64,000 nt of DNA from Flavobacterium sp. W4I14 (GCA_030817875.1 JAUSZU010000001.1:3782001-3846000), one strand, 5' to 3'. Shown: positions 29,101-38,080, numbered from the stretch's first letter. Notes: generated from the letters alone by a model not told the origin. Numbers and translations: made by a program.

Positions 29101-29469
29101 ACTGCTTTCTTTTAAAGTAACATTAATATTTTGGCGGCCGTTAACCGCAACTTCCTGGTTATCGTAACCGATATAAGAGAATACTAAAATTGCAGCTTCC
29201 TCTACCGAAATGGAGTATTTACCATTGGAATCGGTAACGGTTATTTTTTTTGTTTTCTTTTCGAAAACACTTACACCAGGTAAAGGTTGTTTATTTTGAT
29301 CGGTAACCGTTCCGCTTACCATAGCAAATGCTTTATGATGCAGGCCCGAAGTAGTTACTTCATGATTAATCGCTATTGCACTGGAATTACAGATGGCCAG
29401 TAAGCCTAAAGGCAAAAGCAATTTCCGGCAAGCACTTTTTATACTTGCGGTTAAAAAAAATGATGTCAT
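26188..29469 (-). CDS. SusC/RagA-type TonB-dependent outer-membrane receptor
   Basis: 1093 aa. Leader MTSFFLTASIKSACRKLLLPLGLLAI with a signal cleavage near AIA, carboxypeptidase-like domain (VSGTVTDQNKQPLPGVSVFEK), plug with RGIGSINASSDPLYVIDG and ILKDAASAAIYGSRASGGVVLITTK, and a barrel ending LGIKLTF. The plug signature is canonical. The Arg-Lys-rich NEVVAIGYQKIRKSDVTGAISSV segment just before the plug is also typical. It forms a two-gene operon with the SusD downstream. TonB-driven uptake of a glycan or other large ligand is expected. Confidence 0.95.
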   Translation of the reverse strand: MTSFFLTASIKSACRKLLLPLGLLAICNSSAIAINHEVTTSGLHHKAFAMVSGTVTDQNKQPLPGVSVFEKKTKKITVTDSNGKYSISVEEAAILVFSYIGYDNQEVAVNGRQNINVTLKESSNTLNEVVAIGYQKIRKSDVTGAISSVKASEMNSTSPTVGQALVGKVAGVQVSQTSGAPYSGTKIRVRGIGSINASSDPLYVIDGYPAGNNVSINPEDIETIDILKDAASAAIYGSRASGGVVLITTKRGADGKGKFEYDVQGGVSQLAKKVKLLDANQFIQLLIDGRNNAYKDLWVNSGKTWNDAMFSDNNTTRIANVGNGSSVSIPADLYNFSTQQAISAAYNTDWQDELYRNAAFQRHNLSFSGGTKDVKYFLSGGYQNNDGIVTNTNQKVTNFRGNIDGKVSERLRVGANISYTQNDNREVREGRYDLSPMMSALIYLPYLPARDANGNPIQFGMGALASQYGIQNPENPLATVEQVKITRKGARSTYNANATYNILEGLDFKANLGTQTYNEKYDFYLPTSLSNGNNPPYSTAAITAANAIAQTLSQVDQLGEFTLNYNKTFGKHKIDVLGGYSAQKTTSDLIRISASGFQNDKIGEITDKGADAGFLTLITDGANKTAKATNTLLSYFGRFSYNYAGKYFLTGSFRRDGSSRFGPLNKYGNFPSVAAGWNLSEEDFYNSFLGEQSTVKLRASWGLSGNNNIPNYRTAQEMSAPGGVVFGNAISTAIWPNAIQDPKLGWESTSQYNFGTDISLFKNRLNIIANYYLSYSYNLLFNQPISAVSGTSSILTNLVDSKISNKGFDIQLDGRIIQKQDFTLGLSGNIALNRNKVLNMGGASTILTNGAERSYLTHITQEGQPVGMFYGFKALGRITADNLGKVAPSASATNPAKIGDLYFQDTDGNGIVNDADKTVIGTPYPKFTYGFALNTSYKTFDLRASFNGSYGNQVLDGQDYYLYNFEGSGNQYAEVADRYRNEANPGSGLNYRASRAGTQSNSTRLSSFYIQDGSYFRCTNITLGYTFPKMLANAIKVSNIRIYASVDNAFTITDYKGYNPEVDYSGGSNLTPGVDYGNYPLARAYNLGIKLTF

Positions 29470-29789
29470 CTTTTTGTTCTTAGTAATGGTTTTGAAATAT
29501 AATTGGGATTTGTTTTTTTAGTAGAAGCGTAGATTTCACATTTACATAGGCTTATCCTTTAAGGTTAACAAGTAATTTTTGAGCGTTCTACAGCGGCAAA
29601 AGTAGCGGTGTACTTTTAACACGGTGTATCTATTATGTTAACTCTTCACACCAACCAGTGTATGCACTTTAAATTAATATTAAGCCAAATTAAGTCACTC
29701 CTAAATCGGTTTATTAAAAGATCAAAGCATAACCTCATCTTAATGTTCCTTTAATGGTAGGCCTTTAATTTTGTTCCCAAAACTTTTCG
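29470..29789. promoter_or_regulatory. Divergent intergenic region, SusC versus YdcF-like gene
   Basis: 320 bp without a gene between divergent starts. On the plus strand TAATTTTG (29766-29773) matches the -7 box TAnnTTTG, 17 nt before the ATG at 29790, but no good -33 TTTG stands at the right distance. No other clear structure seen. Confidence 0.3.
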
Positions 29790-31037
29790 ATGAAATACCT
29801 TTATGCTTTCCTTGTGCTCTGCCTGTTCTACAAAGGTTTAGCTGCACAGGATGTACCCCAACAGTCTTATCAATTAATTAAGACCAGGAACGAAGTACAG
29901 TACAAAAATTATTACCTGCTTACACTTTTTCAGCAATTGCCCGCACTGCGCAAAATGCTTAGCACAGATACGACGTTCAACAACATCTATAAATCAAAAA
30001 CAGCACAGGTAAATGAATCAGTTAAAACCTGCAAAACAGATATTACTTGTTATGCCAAAGCCTTAAAATTTACCAATGAGGAAATAGCCGATATCGGAAA
30101 CCGTTTGGCGCTGCTTTACACAGAAAATAATCCGTTGGGAAATTTGGTAAAAAACCACCTCATCCCCTCAGGTTGCTATGCCATGTTTGCCAAAGAACAA
30201 CACAAAACCCTTTTAATTAAAGCCTGGGAACAAGATGCCCATGCCATTAATTATGCAATTGGCGTTTACGTAGAAGGAAACAAGCCCAACTACCCGAAAA
30301 TAGATTCCATCAGTTTTAGTCTAACTGACAAAACGTTTGCAGAAATCACATCTGCCAGTGCATTGTTAGCCTTACAGGGAAATACTAAGCTCTTTTTCGA
30401 ACCTGCCATGTTATTTGCATTGGAAGCTTTAGAACTGAACGAACGCAATGAGGCCGCCGATTACGAGCCGATGGCCAAGGGCGTAAACCTTGCCGCCATT
30501 ACCCAGATCAAAAAAACAGAATGGAAGAAATACCCCTACAGTATAATCCTGGTTCCAGGTGCTGGCCCGGAGGAAAAAGAAGTAGCCTTAAGCCCGGGCG
30601 GAATGATCCGTTGCAGGTTAGCGGCCTTGCAATACCAGAAAGGCATGGCACCATTCATCGTGGTTTCGGGCGGACGTGTACACCCCTACAAAACCAAATT
30701 CAGCGAAGCCTACGAAATGAAGAAGTTTTTAATGGAAGTGCTTCAAATACCCGTAAGTGCCATTATTATGGAGCCACATGCCCGCCATACCACCACCAAC
30801 CTGCGCAATTGTGCAAGGCTAATGTTTAGGTACGGCATGCCGGTAGATAAACCGGGTTTAGCCTGTACTGTAAAATCGCAGAGTTATAATATTACCAATC
30901 TGCTCCCCGAGCGTTGCAAAAAAGAACTCGGCTATTATCCTTATAAAAACGGAAAACGTTTAAGTGATACCGAATCTGAATTTTACTTAAATACCACATC
31001 CTTACAGATTGATTTTGATGAACCTTTAGATCCTTAG
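29790..31037 (+). CDS. Secreted YdcF/ElyC-type (DUF218) protein
   Basis: 415 aa with a signal peptide (MKYLYAFLVLCLFYKGLAAQ). Residues about 20-235 are a helical region without recognised motifs; two Cys at SVKTCKTDITCYAK. From about 240 the DUF218 fold appears: SIILVPGAGP, then GMIRCRLAALQYQKG, APFIVVSGG, SEAYEMKKFL, MEPHARHTTTNLRNCARLM. DUF218 proteins such as SanA and ElyC are linked to envelope integrity, but their biochemistry is unclear. Most family members are membrane-anchored and about 200-260 aa, so this longer exported version is a variant. The next gene follows after 3 nt. Confidence 0.85.
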   Translation: MKYLYAFLVLCLFYKGLAAQDVPQQSYQLIKTRNEVQYKNYYLLTLFQQLPALRKMLSTDTTFNNIYKSKTAQVNESVKTCKTDITCYAKALKFTNEEIADIGNRLALLYTENNPLGNLVKNHLIPSGCYAMFAKEQHKTLLIKAWEQDAHAINYAIGVYVEGNKPNYPKIDSISFSLTDKTFAEITSASALLALQGNTKLFFEPAMLFALEALELNERNEAADYEPMAKGVNLAAITQIKKTEWKKYPYSIILVPGAGPEEKEVALSPGGMIRCRLAALQYQKGMAPFIVVSGGRVHPYKTKFSEAYEMKKFLMEVLQIPVSAIIMEPHARHTTTNLRNCARLMFRYGMPVDKPGLACTVKSQSYNITNLLPERCKKELGYYPYKNGKRLSDTESEFYLNTTSLQIDFDEPLDP

Positions 31038-31040
31038 TTT

Positions 31041-31916
31041 ATGAAAACATTAAACCCAATTTTAGTACTGATCATGATGTTTTTTGTAGCCAGATACAAT
31101 AAAACAGATGGAAAGATTACAAAAACGATTACAATTGATTCATTAGGTGCCTGCCAGGGCATTTCTTACCAGAATGGAAGGTATTTCCTTTACGGCGATA
31201 GAGAAGTGGGCATCATGCGCGAATATCAACTCCAAAAAGACTCGTTGATTGATCAGCATAAGGAATACAAGTTTACCGTTAAAGGCGAAAATATCATCAA
31301 ACATCCCACCGGCATTGCCTACCACAAAGGCTTACCCACATTTGTGGGCAATTCGGTAAAGCAAAATGCAGCAGGCACCGTTTGGAAAGCGGTAATTAAT
31401 TGCATCAACTGGGAAGGATTTTTAAAAACCAGAAAATTAGATGGAAACCTGATCAAAAGCATTGAAGACGATGCTTGTATCCAGGGTACGCGACCAGAAT
31501 ATGTAAATTACAAAGGCAAATGGTTTGTAGCAACAGCCGATTATGGTAATAATGCAAATGAAGTAAGATTGTATAACCCGATAGCTTTATCAAAAGCCGA
31601 TAAAACAAGTGAAAAGGGAATCCTCTTTAAAAAATTCACCTGCTCGCCATGGGTACAGAACTTACATTGGATTGCAGATAAAGGTATTTTAGTTTTAGTC
31701 CAGAACCAGATTGAAGGACGTAAATGGAGGCTGACCTTTCTTGATCTGGAAAAATCGCTTGCCAGCGGTCAGGAATCTGTAATCAAAGTTGTAGACACCG
31801 ATAAACCGGATGAACTGGAAGGTTTTACCTTTACCGATAAGGCTGATAAAGGGATCGCGGTAAGTTCTTCACGAAAAAACAATGTGAGTTTTATGGATTT
31901 TGCGGTTGGCGGGTAG
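31041..31916 (+). CDS. Secreted protein, probably a beta-propeller, function unknown
   Basis: 291 aa beginning with a short hydrophobic leader (MKTLNPILVLIMMFFVARY). The body is rich in strands with repeats of aromatic-Gly-Lys/Arg turns (YQNGRYFLYGDRE, YKGKWFVATADYG, LHWIADKGILVLVQ, LEGFTFTDKADKGIAVSSS), which suggests a six-bladed propeller of the strictosidine-synthase/SdiA-regulated type. I recognise no specific family. It starts 3 nt after the YdcF-like gene and is surely co-transcribed with it. Confidence 0.7.
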   Translation: MKTLNPILVLIMMFFVARYNKTDGKITKTITIDSLGACQGISYQNGRYFLYGDREVGIMREYQLQKDSLIDQHKEYKFTVKGENIIKHPTGIAYHKGLPTFVGNSVKQNAAGTVWKAVINCINWEGFLKTRKLDGNLIKSIEDDACIQGTRPEYVNYKGKWFVATADYGNNANEVRLYNPIALSKADKTSEKGILFKKFTCSPWVQNLHWIADKGILVLVQNQIEGRKWRLTFLDLEKSLASGQESVIKVVDTDKPDELEGFTFTDKADKGIAVSSSRKNNVSFMDFAVGG

Positions 31917-32889
31917 CGTTTGGCACCAAGCGACAATTCCAACAATAAAATAACACATTATCCTATCGGTTGGTGTCTCACCGACCGAAATTGTGTATTC
32001 AAATAGGAAACGAATGGCTTGTGGTTCTTGGCGGTTTGCAGTCCCGCCATTCGCTATAGCTTCGATGAAACCTGTGAAACAAGCAAGCACACCATAAAAA
32101 ACAAAAAAACAGTGCTTAAAAATCGGAGGCTGCTGCTACTGTCGGGTTTATAAGCTATGGGTTGTGCTCCCCTGCAGCCTCACAAATGAAATGCTACTGT
32201 GGCCACCTAGCCCCGATTGAAGCGTTACCCTGCAGCAACGAGGTATCCCGAAGTTTCGGGAAAGCGTAAAAGCGGAAGACGGGAAGGAACTTAGTGTTAT
32301 GTACAGGCCTTGCGCTCCAAAACATAAGCTTGCGGTTGCCTAAATTTGTCAATCTGAGCGAAGTTGAAGACCCTGGATGCGTTTAACCATAGAAGGAATA
32401 TAAGATCATGTAAGTTTATATAGTAAATGATCCTTCAACTACGCTACCATTTACGTTATTTTGTAATTACCTAAATATGAATGATTTATGTCGATTATGT
32501 ATTTCCACCCAACTAGGCCGTAGCACCGTATCCCCGTTCTACTTAAATCCGGCCTAACAAATTTTTCGGGCTGCACTGCCCAAGCCAACGTACTCGCTTC
32601 GAAAGAAAAATTTTCAGCCGGCATTTTTTGTTTCTTTTTGATGCCAAAAAGAAAGAGCCCCTTCGGCGGCGGTAAGCCGAGGCAAGACCGCGCCGTAGGC
32701 CAAGAGAAACAATTGTATGTCACTCATATTGGTTTTAAACAATTCATTAACCATCAGGATAACACTAAACGGTTTATCCTATCATTTGTCATCTCACCGT
32801 CTAAACCACACAACTAAACAGCTCCCTTCTTTACTTTCCCTTTACACATCTTCGTCGTATCTTTATTAATCAATAAAAAAGGAAGATAT
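31917..32889. repeat. Long gene-free spacer built of dispersed repeats
   Basis: 973 bp in which no real gene is supported; a 90-codon minus-strand frame at 32451-32723 spans repeat DNA and is not credible. Contents: CGGTTGGTG/CACCGACCG hairpin at 31962-31990 (relative at 60979-61007, a degraded one at 32777-32806); a palindrome CCCGAAGTTTCGGG near 32250; a perfect hairpin at 32631-32654; and GC-rich CCTTCGGCGGCGG around 32660. The end holds the msrA leader with AAGGAAG before the start codon. Confidence 0.6.
32631..32654. repeat. Perfect 10-bp stem hairpin inside a GC-rich repeat
   Basis: TTTCTTTTTG and CAAAAAGAAA pair perfectly around the loop ATGC, followed at once by a GC-rich arm GAGCCCCTTCGGCGGCGG. 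The A/T stem next to a GC-rich segment looks like a mobile or REP-type element end rather than a terminator, since no gene ends close by. Confidence 0.6.
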
Positions 32890-33378
32890 ATGAATACTGA
32901 AAAAGCCATTCTTGCAGGCGGCTGCTTTTGGGGAGTAGAAGAACTGCTCCGTCATTACCCAGGGGTTACCTCAACAGTTGTTGGATACACTGGTGGTGAT
33001 GTTCCAAATGCCACTTACCGGAACCATGGTACACATGCCGAAGCCATTGAAGTTACTTTTGATCCAACTGTTTTAACCTACCGTAAATTATTAGAATATT
33101 TTTTTCAGATCCACGATCCGAGCACACGCAACAGACAGGGAAATGATGTGGGTACCTCATACCGTTCAGCTATTTTTTATAATAGTGAAGAACAGAAAAA
33201 CACCGCAAATGCATTAATTGCCGAGTTAGATGCTTCTGGTAAATGGCCTGGCAAAATTGTAACCGAGGTGGTACCGGAAACCGATTTCTGGAATGCTGAA
33301 GAAGAACACCAGGATTATTTACAGAAAAACCCTTACGGTTATACCTGCCATTTTGAAAGGCCAGACTGGAAATTGTAA
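32890..33378 (+). CDS. msrA: Peptide-methionine (S)-S-oxide reductase MsrA
   Basis: 162 aa, cytoplasmic. The catalytic signature GCFWGVEE gives the nucleophile Cys12; the core continues with [51 protein letters not shown] and ends with YGYTCHF, whose Cys may be the resolving one. It reduces Met-S-sulfoxide in proteins and free Met, using thioredoxin. It is a short version of the family (E. coli MsrA has 212 aa). An AAGGAAG sequence 6-12 nt upstream acts as ribosome-binding site. It stands alone, with no msrB beside it. Confidence 0.97.
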   Translation: MNTEKAILAGGCFWGVEELLRHYPGVTSTVVGYTGGDVPNATYRNHGTHAEAIEVTFDPTVLTYRKLLEYFFQIHDPSTRNRQGNDVGTSYRSAIFYNSEEQKNTANALIAELDASGKWPGKIVTEVVPETDFWNAEEEHQDYLQKNPYGYTCHFERPDWKL

Positions 33379-33748
33379 ATAAGGTCGCTACTAAAAGGCA
33401 CAAAGCAATTTAACAGAAAGCTGAAGAATCAGTTTCGTTTTCTGGAAATCAGATACAATAGCATTTCGGTTCATTCTGCCCTGCTGTTCGCTATAGCCCT
33501 CATACTTCGGGGCTGTCGCTGCCATCAGGTTTAGGTGGCACAGTAAGCAATGCTATTTGGGGCTGCACAATACTAGAATACGATTATCTATCTGCACCAT
33601 GCTAACCAACCTTAAATAGTAGCAAATCTCTCCAATTTTAAACCTGATTGCCGCTGAAATCCTTTTTGTCATCCTGAGGGATAATTTATGGGATAAAAAT
33701 CAATATGAATGACAGGAGAATTTAAAAAATTAAATCTCCTCAGATTAT

Positions 33749-33843
33749 CGTCATTGCGAGAAGGCTTTTTCAGCCGACGAAGCAATCTTACAACTATCGC
33801 TAGTAGCGAGCGCTTTAAGATTGCTTCGTGCCTCGCAATGACG
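33749..33843. repeat. 95-bp palindromic REP/MITE-like element, copy 2
   Basis: Same ends (CGTCATTGCGAG and CTCGCAATGACG) and same arms (AAGGCTTTTTCAGCCGACG, AAGCAATCTT and AAGATTGCTTCGT) as the copy at 24466-24562. The loop differs: CTAGTAGCGAGCGC here. The match of arms with a variable loop suggests selection for the hairpin or recent spread. Confidence 0.8.
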
Positions 33844-33852
33844 ATCAATTAA

Positions 33853-33888
33853 AAAAAGGCAATTTTCTTAATCGAAAATTGCCTTTTT
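33853..33888. terminator. Bidirectional terminator
   Basis: AAAAAGGCAATTTTC and GAAAATTGCCTTTTT form a perfect 15-bp stem with A and T tails on both sides. It ends the minus-strand phosphoesterase operon (stop at 33915) and can also stop transcripts coming from msrA. Confidence 0.8.
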
Positions 33889-33914
33889 GTTTAAAACGGG
33901 ATCATAACTGAACC

Positions 33915-36356
33915 CTAATCATCATCATCTTTTTTCTTCTTCTCCAAAATCACAAAAGCACTCCGTTTTGGTGCTGGCATTACCGATTGCTCGCCTTTAA
34001 CCGATTTCCACACCACTTCGTTTAAATCTAAATCCGGTGCCGAATCTTCTTTGGCAAAATTGAACATTTCGGAACGTCTGCTGCTCTCATTCACCGCCAC
34101 ATTCCGCGTATCTAAATCAATAAGCGGCTGAATCACATTATAAGGTGTAAAATCGGGCGTAGCCGTAAAACATTCATACAGTGGCATGGCTGCAGCATCG
34201 TACTGGCTCATTGGCGGTAAACCTAAAATAAGCTCCATGGTTCTTAAAAATCCCGAGGTAGAATACATGGTATGAACAGGCGTATTCCGCTTAACATAAG
34301 GGCCAACCACATAAGCTGGCGAACGGTGTGCATCAACATGATCAGGGCCATTCTGTGCGTCGTCTTCCAAAATAAAAACAACAGATTCTTTCCAGATTTT
34401 GCTATGCGATAAATGCTCCAAAATACGGCCTACAGCTAAATCGTTATCGGCAACTGCTGCCTGTGGCGAGTATTTACCTTTCTTTTGTCCGCTGGTGTGG
34501 TCGTTAGATATTCTTAAAGTATTAAACTGAGGTACAACACCTGCAACCAGTAACGAATCGAAATCGTGTTGCCATGCATCTACCCGAACCTGATCTTTAA
34601 TATCCATATCAAAACCTGGTGAAGCGGCACACATATGGCCTTGCAACGATTTAATATTCGCTTTCCCATAATCGCCAAATTCACCATAACTGCGGTAGCT
34701 TACCCCTGCCCTTTGGCAGTAATCCCAGATAAAACCACCCTTAGGATAAGTAACGGGCCTGCCGCCTTCAAAGCTGGTACTTCCACCACGTGCACCATAA
34801 CTGGTCGGCCATGTTTTCTCAACTACATCTGTAGCATAAGCGGCCATGCTCCAGTTGTGTCCATCGGCACTTACCTCTGCATCCACATAGAAATTATCCA
34901 GCAGCACGTAGTTTTCGGCAATGGCGTGCTGGTTAGGTGTAATTTTTCTACCAAAAAGTGTTAATGTAGAATCGCCGTTTCCTTTTGGCATATCACCAAG
35001 CACCTGATCGTAGGTTCTGTTTTCTTTAATAATATAAAAAACATGTTTAATCGGCGATTTTTCGCCTTGTTTGCGCGGAATAGGATTTCCGGCTTCACCA
35101 TCGGCAGTAATAGTCCTTTTATCAGTAAAGGGCGTATTGGCATAAACCTGTTTAGTATATACTTTTAACTGCTCAGGCTTTGGCGCATTTATAAAAGATA
35201 GGGTTCCTTTAAACAAACCGGCAATATACTGCAGCCGGCTATTGGCCGTACTGCCCATGTGGTAGCCACTATTATCAACTTTAGAAATAGGTTGTGGCCC
35301 TTGAGGGTTGGCCATAGGCGTATTACCTTTGCCGTTTGTAACCAAAATTTTCGAGCCTAAAACCTTCACACTTGTTGGGTACCAGCCTACCGGGATAAAA
35401 CCCTGACTCTGGCTTACCCCTGGTTTGCTCACATCAAAAACTGCCAAACAGTTGTTATCTGCATTGGCAATGTACAAAGTTTTCTCGTTAGTACTTAAAG
35501 CTAAACCATTAGTGGTAGAACCTGTTAACTGTGTGGCATAAAGGGTCGTAGCAATGGTTTCGATCACCTTATTGTTCGAAGTATTGATTACCGAAACGGT
35601 ATTGTCGTTCGCATTGGCTACGAATAAAATATTTCCTTTTTTATTAAGCAATAGTTCATTAGGGTGGTCGCCAACAGGAATGCGCTGTGAGATGCTTTCT
35701 GAAACTAAATCGATAACCGCAACAGATTTGCCACCCCAGAGTGAAACATACAGTTTACTTTCATCTGCAGATAAAACACAGCTGTAGGCAATTGCAGGTA
35801 ACTGGATTTTTTTCAGGATCTGCTTTTCTGTGGGGTTGATAATGTATAAACTGCTGTCTTCTTTGGTTACCGTATATAACTTACTGTTGTTTTTGTTTAC
35901 CACAATCCCCGCCGGACTAATCTTTCCTTTTGGCCAAATGGGACCTAATTTGATGGTGTCGCTTTTGCCCAATTTATCATTCTGGATATTAAAATCTAAA
36001 ATCCAGTTGTCGTTACCGCCTGAGGCATACAGGTGTTTTTCGTCTTTACTAAAAGCAATGCCGTACCAAGATTTACTTAACACTTTTTCATCGATAATCT
36101 TTTCTGTTTTCGCATCAAGCAATTGCAGCGACTGGGTACTTTGTCCGTTGTTGGTAATGGCCAGGTATTTACCCGAGGTGCTGAGCTGCATATTTAAAGG
36201 CAAATCGCCCAATTGCAGCGAATGCCCTGCCGGACTCAGCTTCCACCCATTAGGCAGTAAAATCTGCTGTGTGCTTTCGTTTTTGCCTGGCCATTGTGCA
36301 AATCCTTTTTGAATGAACAGCAAACCGAATAATATAAATAGGTATGATTTTTTCAT
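33915..36356 (-). CDS. YncE-like beta-propeller fused to a phosphoesterase (alkaline phosphatase superfamily)
   Basis: 813 aa from the ATG at 36356, which opens the signal peptide (MKKSYLFILFGLLFIQKGFAQ). Residues about 40-400 form a YVTN/YncE-type propeller (GISPAG, KLYVSLWGGKSVAVIDLVS, GDHPNELLLNKKGNILFVANANDNTVSVI, NNCLAVFDVSK). From about 440 a phosphoesterase domain of the acid-phosphatase/phospholipase C type follows: HVFYIIKENRTYDQVLGDM, VLLDNFYVDAEVSADGHNWSMAAYAT, FILEDDAQNGPDHVDAHRSPAYVV. The Glu-Asn-Arg-Thr and Asp-His pairs fit the metal site. It ends in a Lys/Asp-rich tail. It is the last gene of a three-gene run, 25 nt behind the outer-membrane protein gene. Confidence 0.9.
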   Translation of the reverse strand: MKKSYLFILFGLLFIQKGFAQWPGKNESTQQILLPNGWKLSPAGHSLQLGDLPLNMQLSTSGKYLAITNNGQSTQSLQLLDAKTEKIIDEKVLSKSWYGIAFSKDEKHLYASGGNDNWILDFNIQNDKLGKSDTIKLGPIWPKGKISPAGIVVNKNNSKLYTVTKEDSSLYIINPTEKQILKKIQLPAIAYSCVLSADESKLYVSLWGGKSVAVIDLVSESISQRIPVGDHPNELLLNKKGNILFVANANDNTVSVINTSNNKVIETIATTLYATQLTGSTTNGLALSTNEKTLYIANADNNCLAVFDVSKPGVSQSQGFIPVGWYPTSVKVLGSKILVTNGKGNTPMANPQGPQPISKVDNSGYHMGSTANSRLQYIAGLFKGTLSFINAPKPEQLKVYTKQVYANTPFTDKRTITADGEAGNPIPRKQGEKSPIKHVFYIIKENRTYDQVLGDMPKGNGDSTLTLFGRKITPNQHAIAENYVLLDNFYVDAEVSADGHNWSMAAYATDVVEKTWPTSYGARGGSTSFEGGRPVTYPKGGFIWDYCQRAGVSYRSYGEFGDYGKANIKSLQGHMCAASPGFDMDIKDQVRVDAWQHDFDSLLVAGVVPQFNTLRISNDHTSGQKKGKYSPQAAVADNDLAVGRILEHLSHSKIWKESVVFILEDDAQNGPDHVDAHRSPAYVVGPYVKRNTPVHTMYSTSGFLRTMELILGLPPMSQYDAAAMPLYECFTATPDFTPYNVIQPLIDLDTRNVAVNESSRRSEMFNFAKEDSAPDLDLNEVVWKSVKGEQSVMPAPKRSAFVILEKKKKDDDD

Positions 36357-36381
36357 TTTCTTAAATTGATTTAGCAACACC

Positions 36382-37221
36382 TTAGCGATGAAGATTAAAA
36401 TTAACCAGGGCCCTGATGGTGTAACCGTTACCAGATGCTACGGAACCGATTTCGCGGATGGCCTCTGATGGGATTACCTGACTCCGGGTTGCATAAAAAA
36501 CAGGTCCGCCGGAAAGAGAGAACGAAAGTTTCGAATGGTTTGGTTCCAGATTGATTGATGGCCCGATCATTACCTTTGCACCACCTTCGGCTTCGTCTTT
36601 TTCCCAAAAGCCTTCTAAATCCTGCCCTAAGGCCTCGAAGCCAAGGTATAAAACATTAGAAACACGATGCTGATAGCCAAAGCTGCTTATAAAATCGAGC
36701 TTATCCCTTTTTTTATCAAAAGCTTTTTCAAAACGAAGGTTACCTGCCATTCGCCAGTTTGTCTGATCAAAGGAAGCGGTAATCCGGCTAATTGCCGAAC
36801 CAACACTCGACCAGTCTCTGCTTAAACCTAAACCAGCACCTAACCTAAAACCAGTAAGGCCTTTGCCGCCCACTAAATCTCTAATTACTTCAGCCTGTTG
36901 CGCAGAGGTTACTCCGCCAGAATTGGCAAAACCGATTGCCGCGGTAGCATACAAGGTAAGTCTGCTACCTAAATATCCTTTAACACCAAACTGTTGCCCT
37001 AAGCCATCATAGCCAAACTGTCCGTTGGTTCTTTCGCCATAACTTCCTGAATAATGGATATTCCAACGGGCATTTTCTGCGGTTAAGGTATTCAGCGAAA
37101 ACAGAAAGGGCTGAGCGGCATCAGTTCCTGTTTTCATTTCAGGCTTGGCTTCATTTATTTTCTGTGCGGCACAGCTTAAAACGGTACCGGCAAAAATGAG
37201 CATCAAAATTGTCTTTTTCAT
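36382..37221 (-). CDS. Predicted outer-membrane beta-barrel protein, function unknown
   Basis: 279 aa with a signal peptide of lipoprotein type (MKKTILMLIFAGTVLSCAAQ, possible Cys17). The rest alternates short beta strands ending in aromatic residues (WNIHYSGSYGE, LTLYATAAIGFAN, GFRLGAGLGLSRDW, WRMAGNLRFEKAF, KLDFISSFGYQH, VLYLGFEALGQ, LSFSLSGGPVFYAT, YTIRALVNFNLHR), as in a small barrel of about ten strands. No family named. It sits between the metallophosphoesterase and the propeller-phosphoesterase and probably belongs to the same transcript. Confidence 0.75.
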   Translation of the reverse strand: MKKTILMLIFAGTVLSCAAQKINEAKPEMKTGTDAAQPFLFSLNTLTAENARWNIHYSGSYGERTNGQFGYDGLGQQFGVKGYLGSRLTLYATAAIGFANSGGVTSAQQAEVIRDLVGGKGLTGFRLGAGLGLSRDWSSVGSAISRITASFDQTNWRMAGNLRFEKAFDKKRDKLDFISSFGYQHRVSNVLYLGFEALGQDLEGFWEKDEAEGGAKVMIGPSINLEPNHSKLSFSLSGGPVFYATRSQVIPSEAIREIGSVASGNGYTIRALVNFNLHR

Positions 37222-37237
37222 TGCGATGATCTATCAA

Positions 37238-38080
37238 TTAAAATTTGGTTTCATTTAATAATGGCGATTGGCTTGCGTTTACCTGATAAGTTTGGATCTT
37301 ATCATTTTCATCAACCTCTACAATCCGGTAACCTTTATAGGCTGTGCCTCAGTTTCCGCCAATGTGTGCATCGAAAAAGTGTGGCAGTTTATCGGTATAA
37401 AAAACGGCATCGAGGCTGTGGTCGTGCCCATGAAATACCGCTTTTACATTTGCATAGCTGTGCAGCAGTTTAATCGTATCCGGACATTCGACAAAAGGGC
37501 TTTCGGGCACCCAGAAATGAGGTGGGATATGCAGCACCACGAAAACAGTTTTCAGGTTTTTAAACTTATCCAGTTCTTGTTTTAAAAAATCATTGTTAGG
37601 ACATAAATAAGTGCCTTTGGTATCAGAAGTGTTGGCCAAAACAAAACCCACTCCATTTTTTTCGAAAGAAAAGTTATCCTCGTAACCGAAAATCGATTTC
37701 CAGATCTTTGCATCTGCATGATCGTGATTGCCCGGGATGGCATAAAAAGGAACTTTAAGTTTATCGTAATATTCTTTTTTTACTTCTGATAAGAGTTCCG
37801 GACGATCGTGAACAAGATCTCCGTTAATGATCACAAAATTGAGTGGATTTTTATCATGCGATTCATTTAACCACTTCACAATATTCTCGTGGTGCAGTTT
37901 GTACTCCGTTCCAGGTTGGCCATAATGTCCATCTGATGCAATGGCAAAACGTAATTTAGGTGTTTTGCCCAATCTGGCAGGCGCCGTATGTTCTTCCGCA
38001 AATGAAGAAAGAACCGGCGAAATACTGGCCACTACAGCTGCAGCCAAACTATTTTTCAGAAAAAATCGTCTGTTAGACAT
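37238..38080 (-). pseudogene. Secreted calcineurin-like metallophosphoesterase with an in-frame TGA
   Basis: The frame from the ATG at 38080 runs 243 codons to a TGA at 37349-37351, then stays open in the same frame for 36 further residues to a TAA at 37238-37240. The extension (GTAYKGYRIVEVDEND and on) reads like the normal end of the family after HIGGN, where a Trp (TGG) would be expected, so TGG to TGA is the simplest lesion. The protein has a Tat-like leader (SNRRFFLKNSLAAAVVASI) and metallophosphoesterase motifs: ASDGHYG, INGDLVHDRP, IPGNHDH, VLHIPPH and FHGHDHS. All metal ligands precede the TGA, so the shortened product could still be active. First gene of the phosphoesterase run; the TAA lies 16 nt before the next start. 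Confidence 0.75.

Larger units (their letters stand above)
33379..33914. repeat. Gene-free spacer with palindromic element and terminator
   Basis: 536 bp without a credible gene. It contains CGGTTCATTCTGCCCTGC with nearby TCGGGGCTGTCGCTGCCATC (about 33468-33525), a motif set often seen in degenerate repeats; the second copy of the 95-bp REP/MITE-like element (33749-33843); and a terminator at 33853-33888. Confidence 0.6.

Noticed and set aside
32100..32340. Possible structured RNA or tRNA-like sequence
   Set aside because: It has several small GC-rich inverted repeats but no cloverleaf, no TTCGA arm and no flanking promoter; it fits degenerate dispersed repeats better.
32451..32723. 90-codon open frame on the minus strand
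   Set aside because: It spans the perfect hairpin and GC-rich repeat, has no signal, domain or ribosome-binding site, and looks like repeat DNA read by chance.
37349..37351. TGA as a selenocysteine codon
   Set aside because: No SECIS-like hairpin was apparent just after it, the family has no selenoprotein members that I know, and Trp fits the context better.
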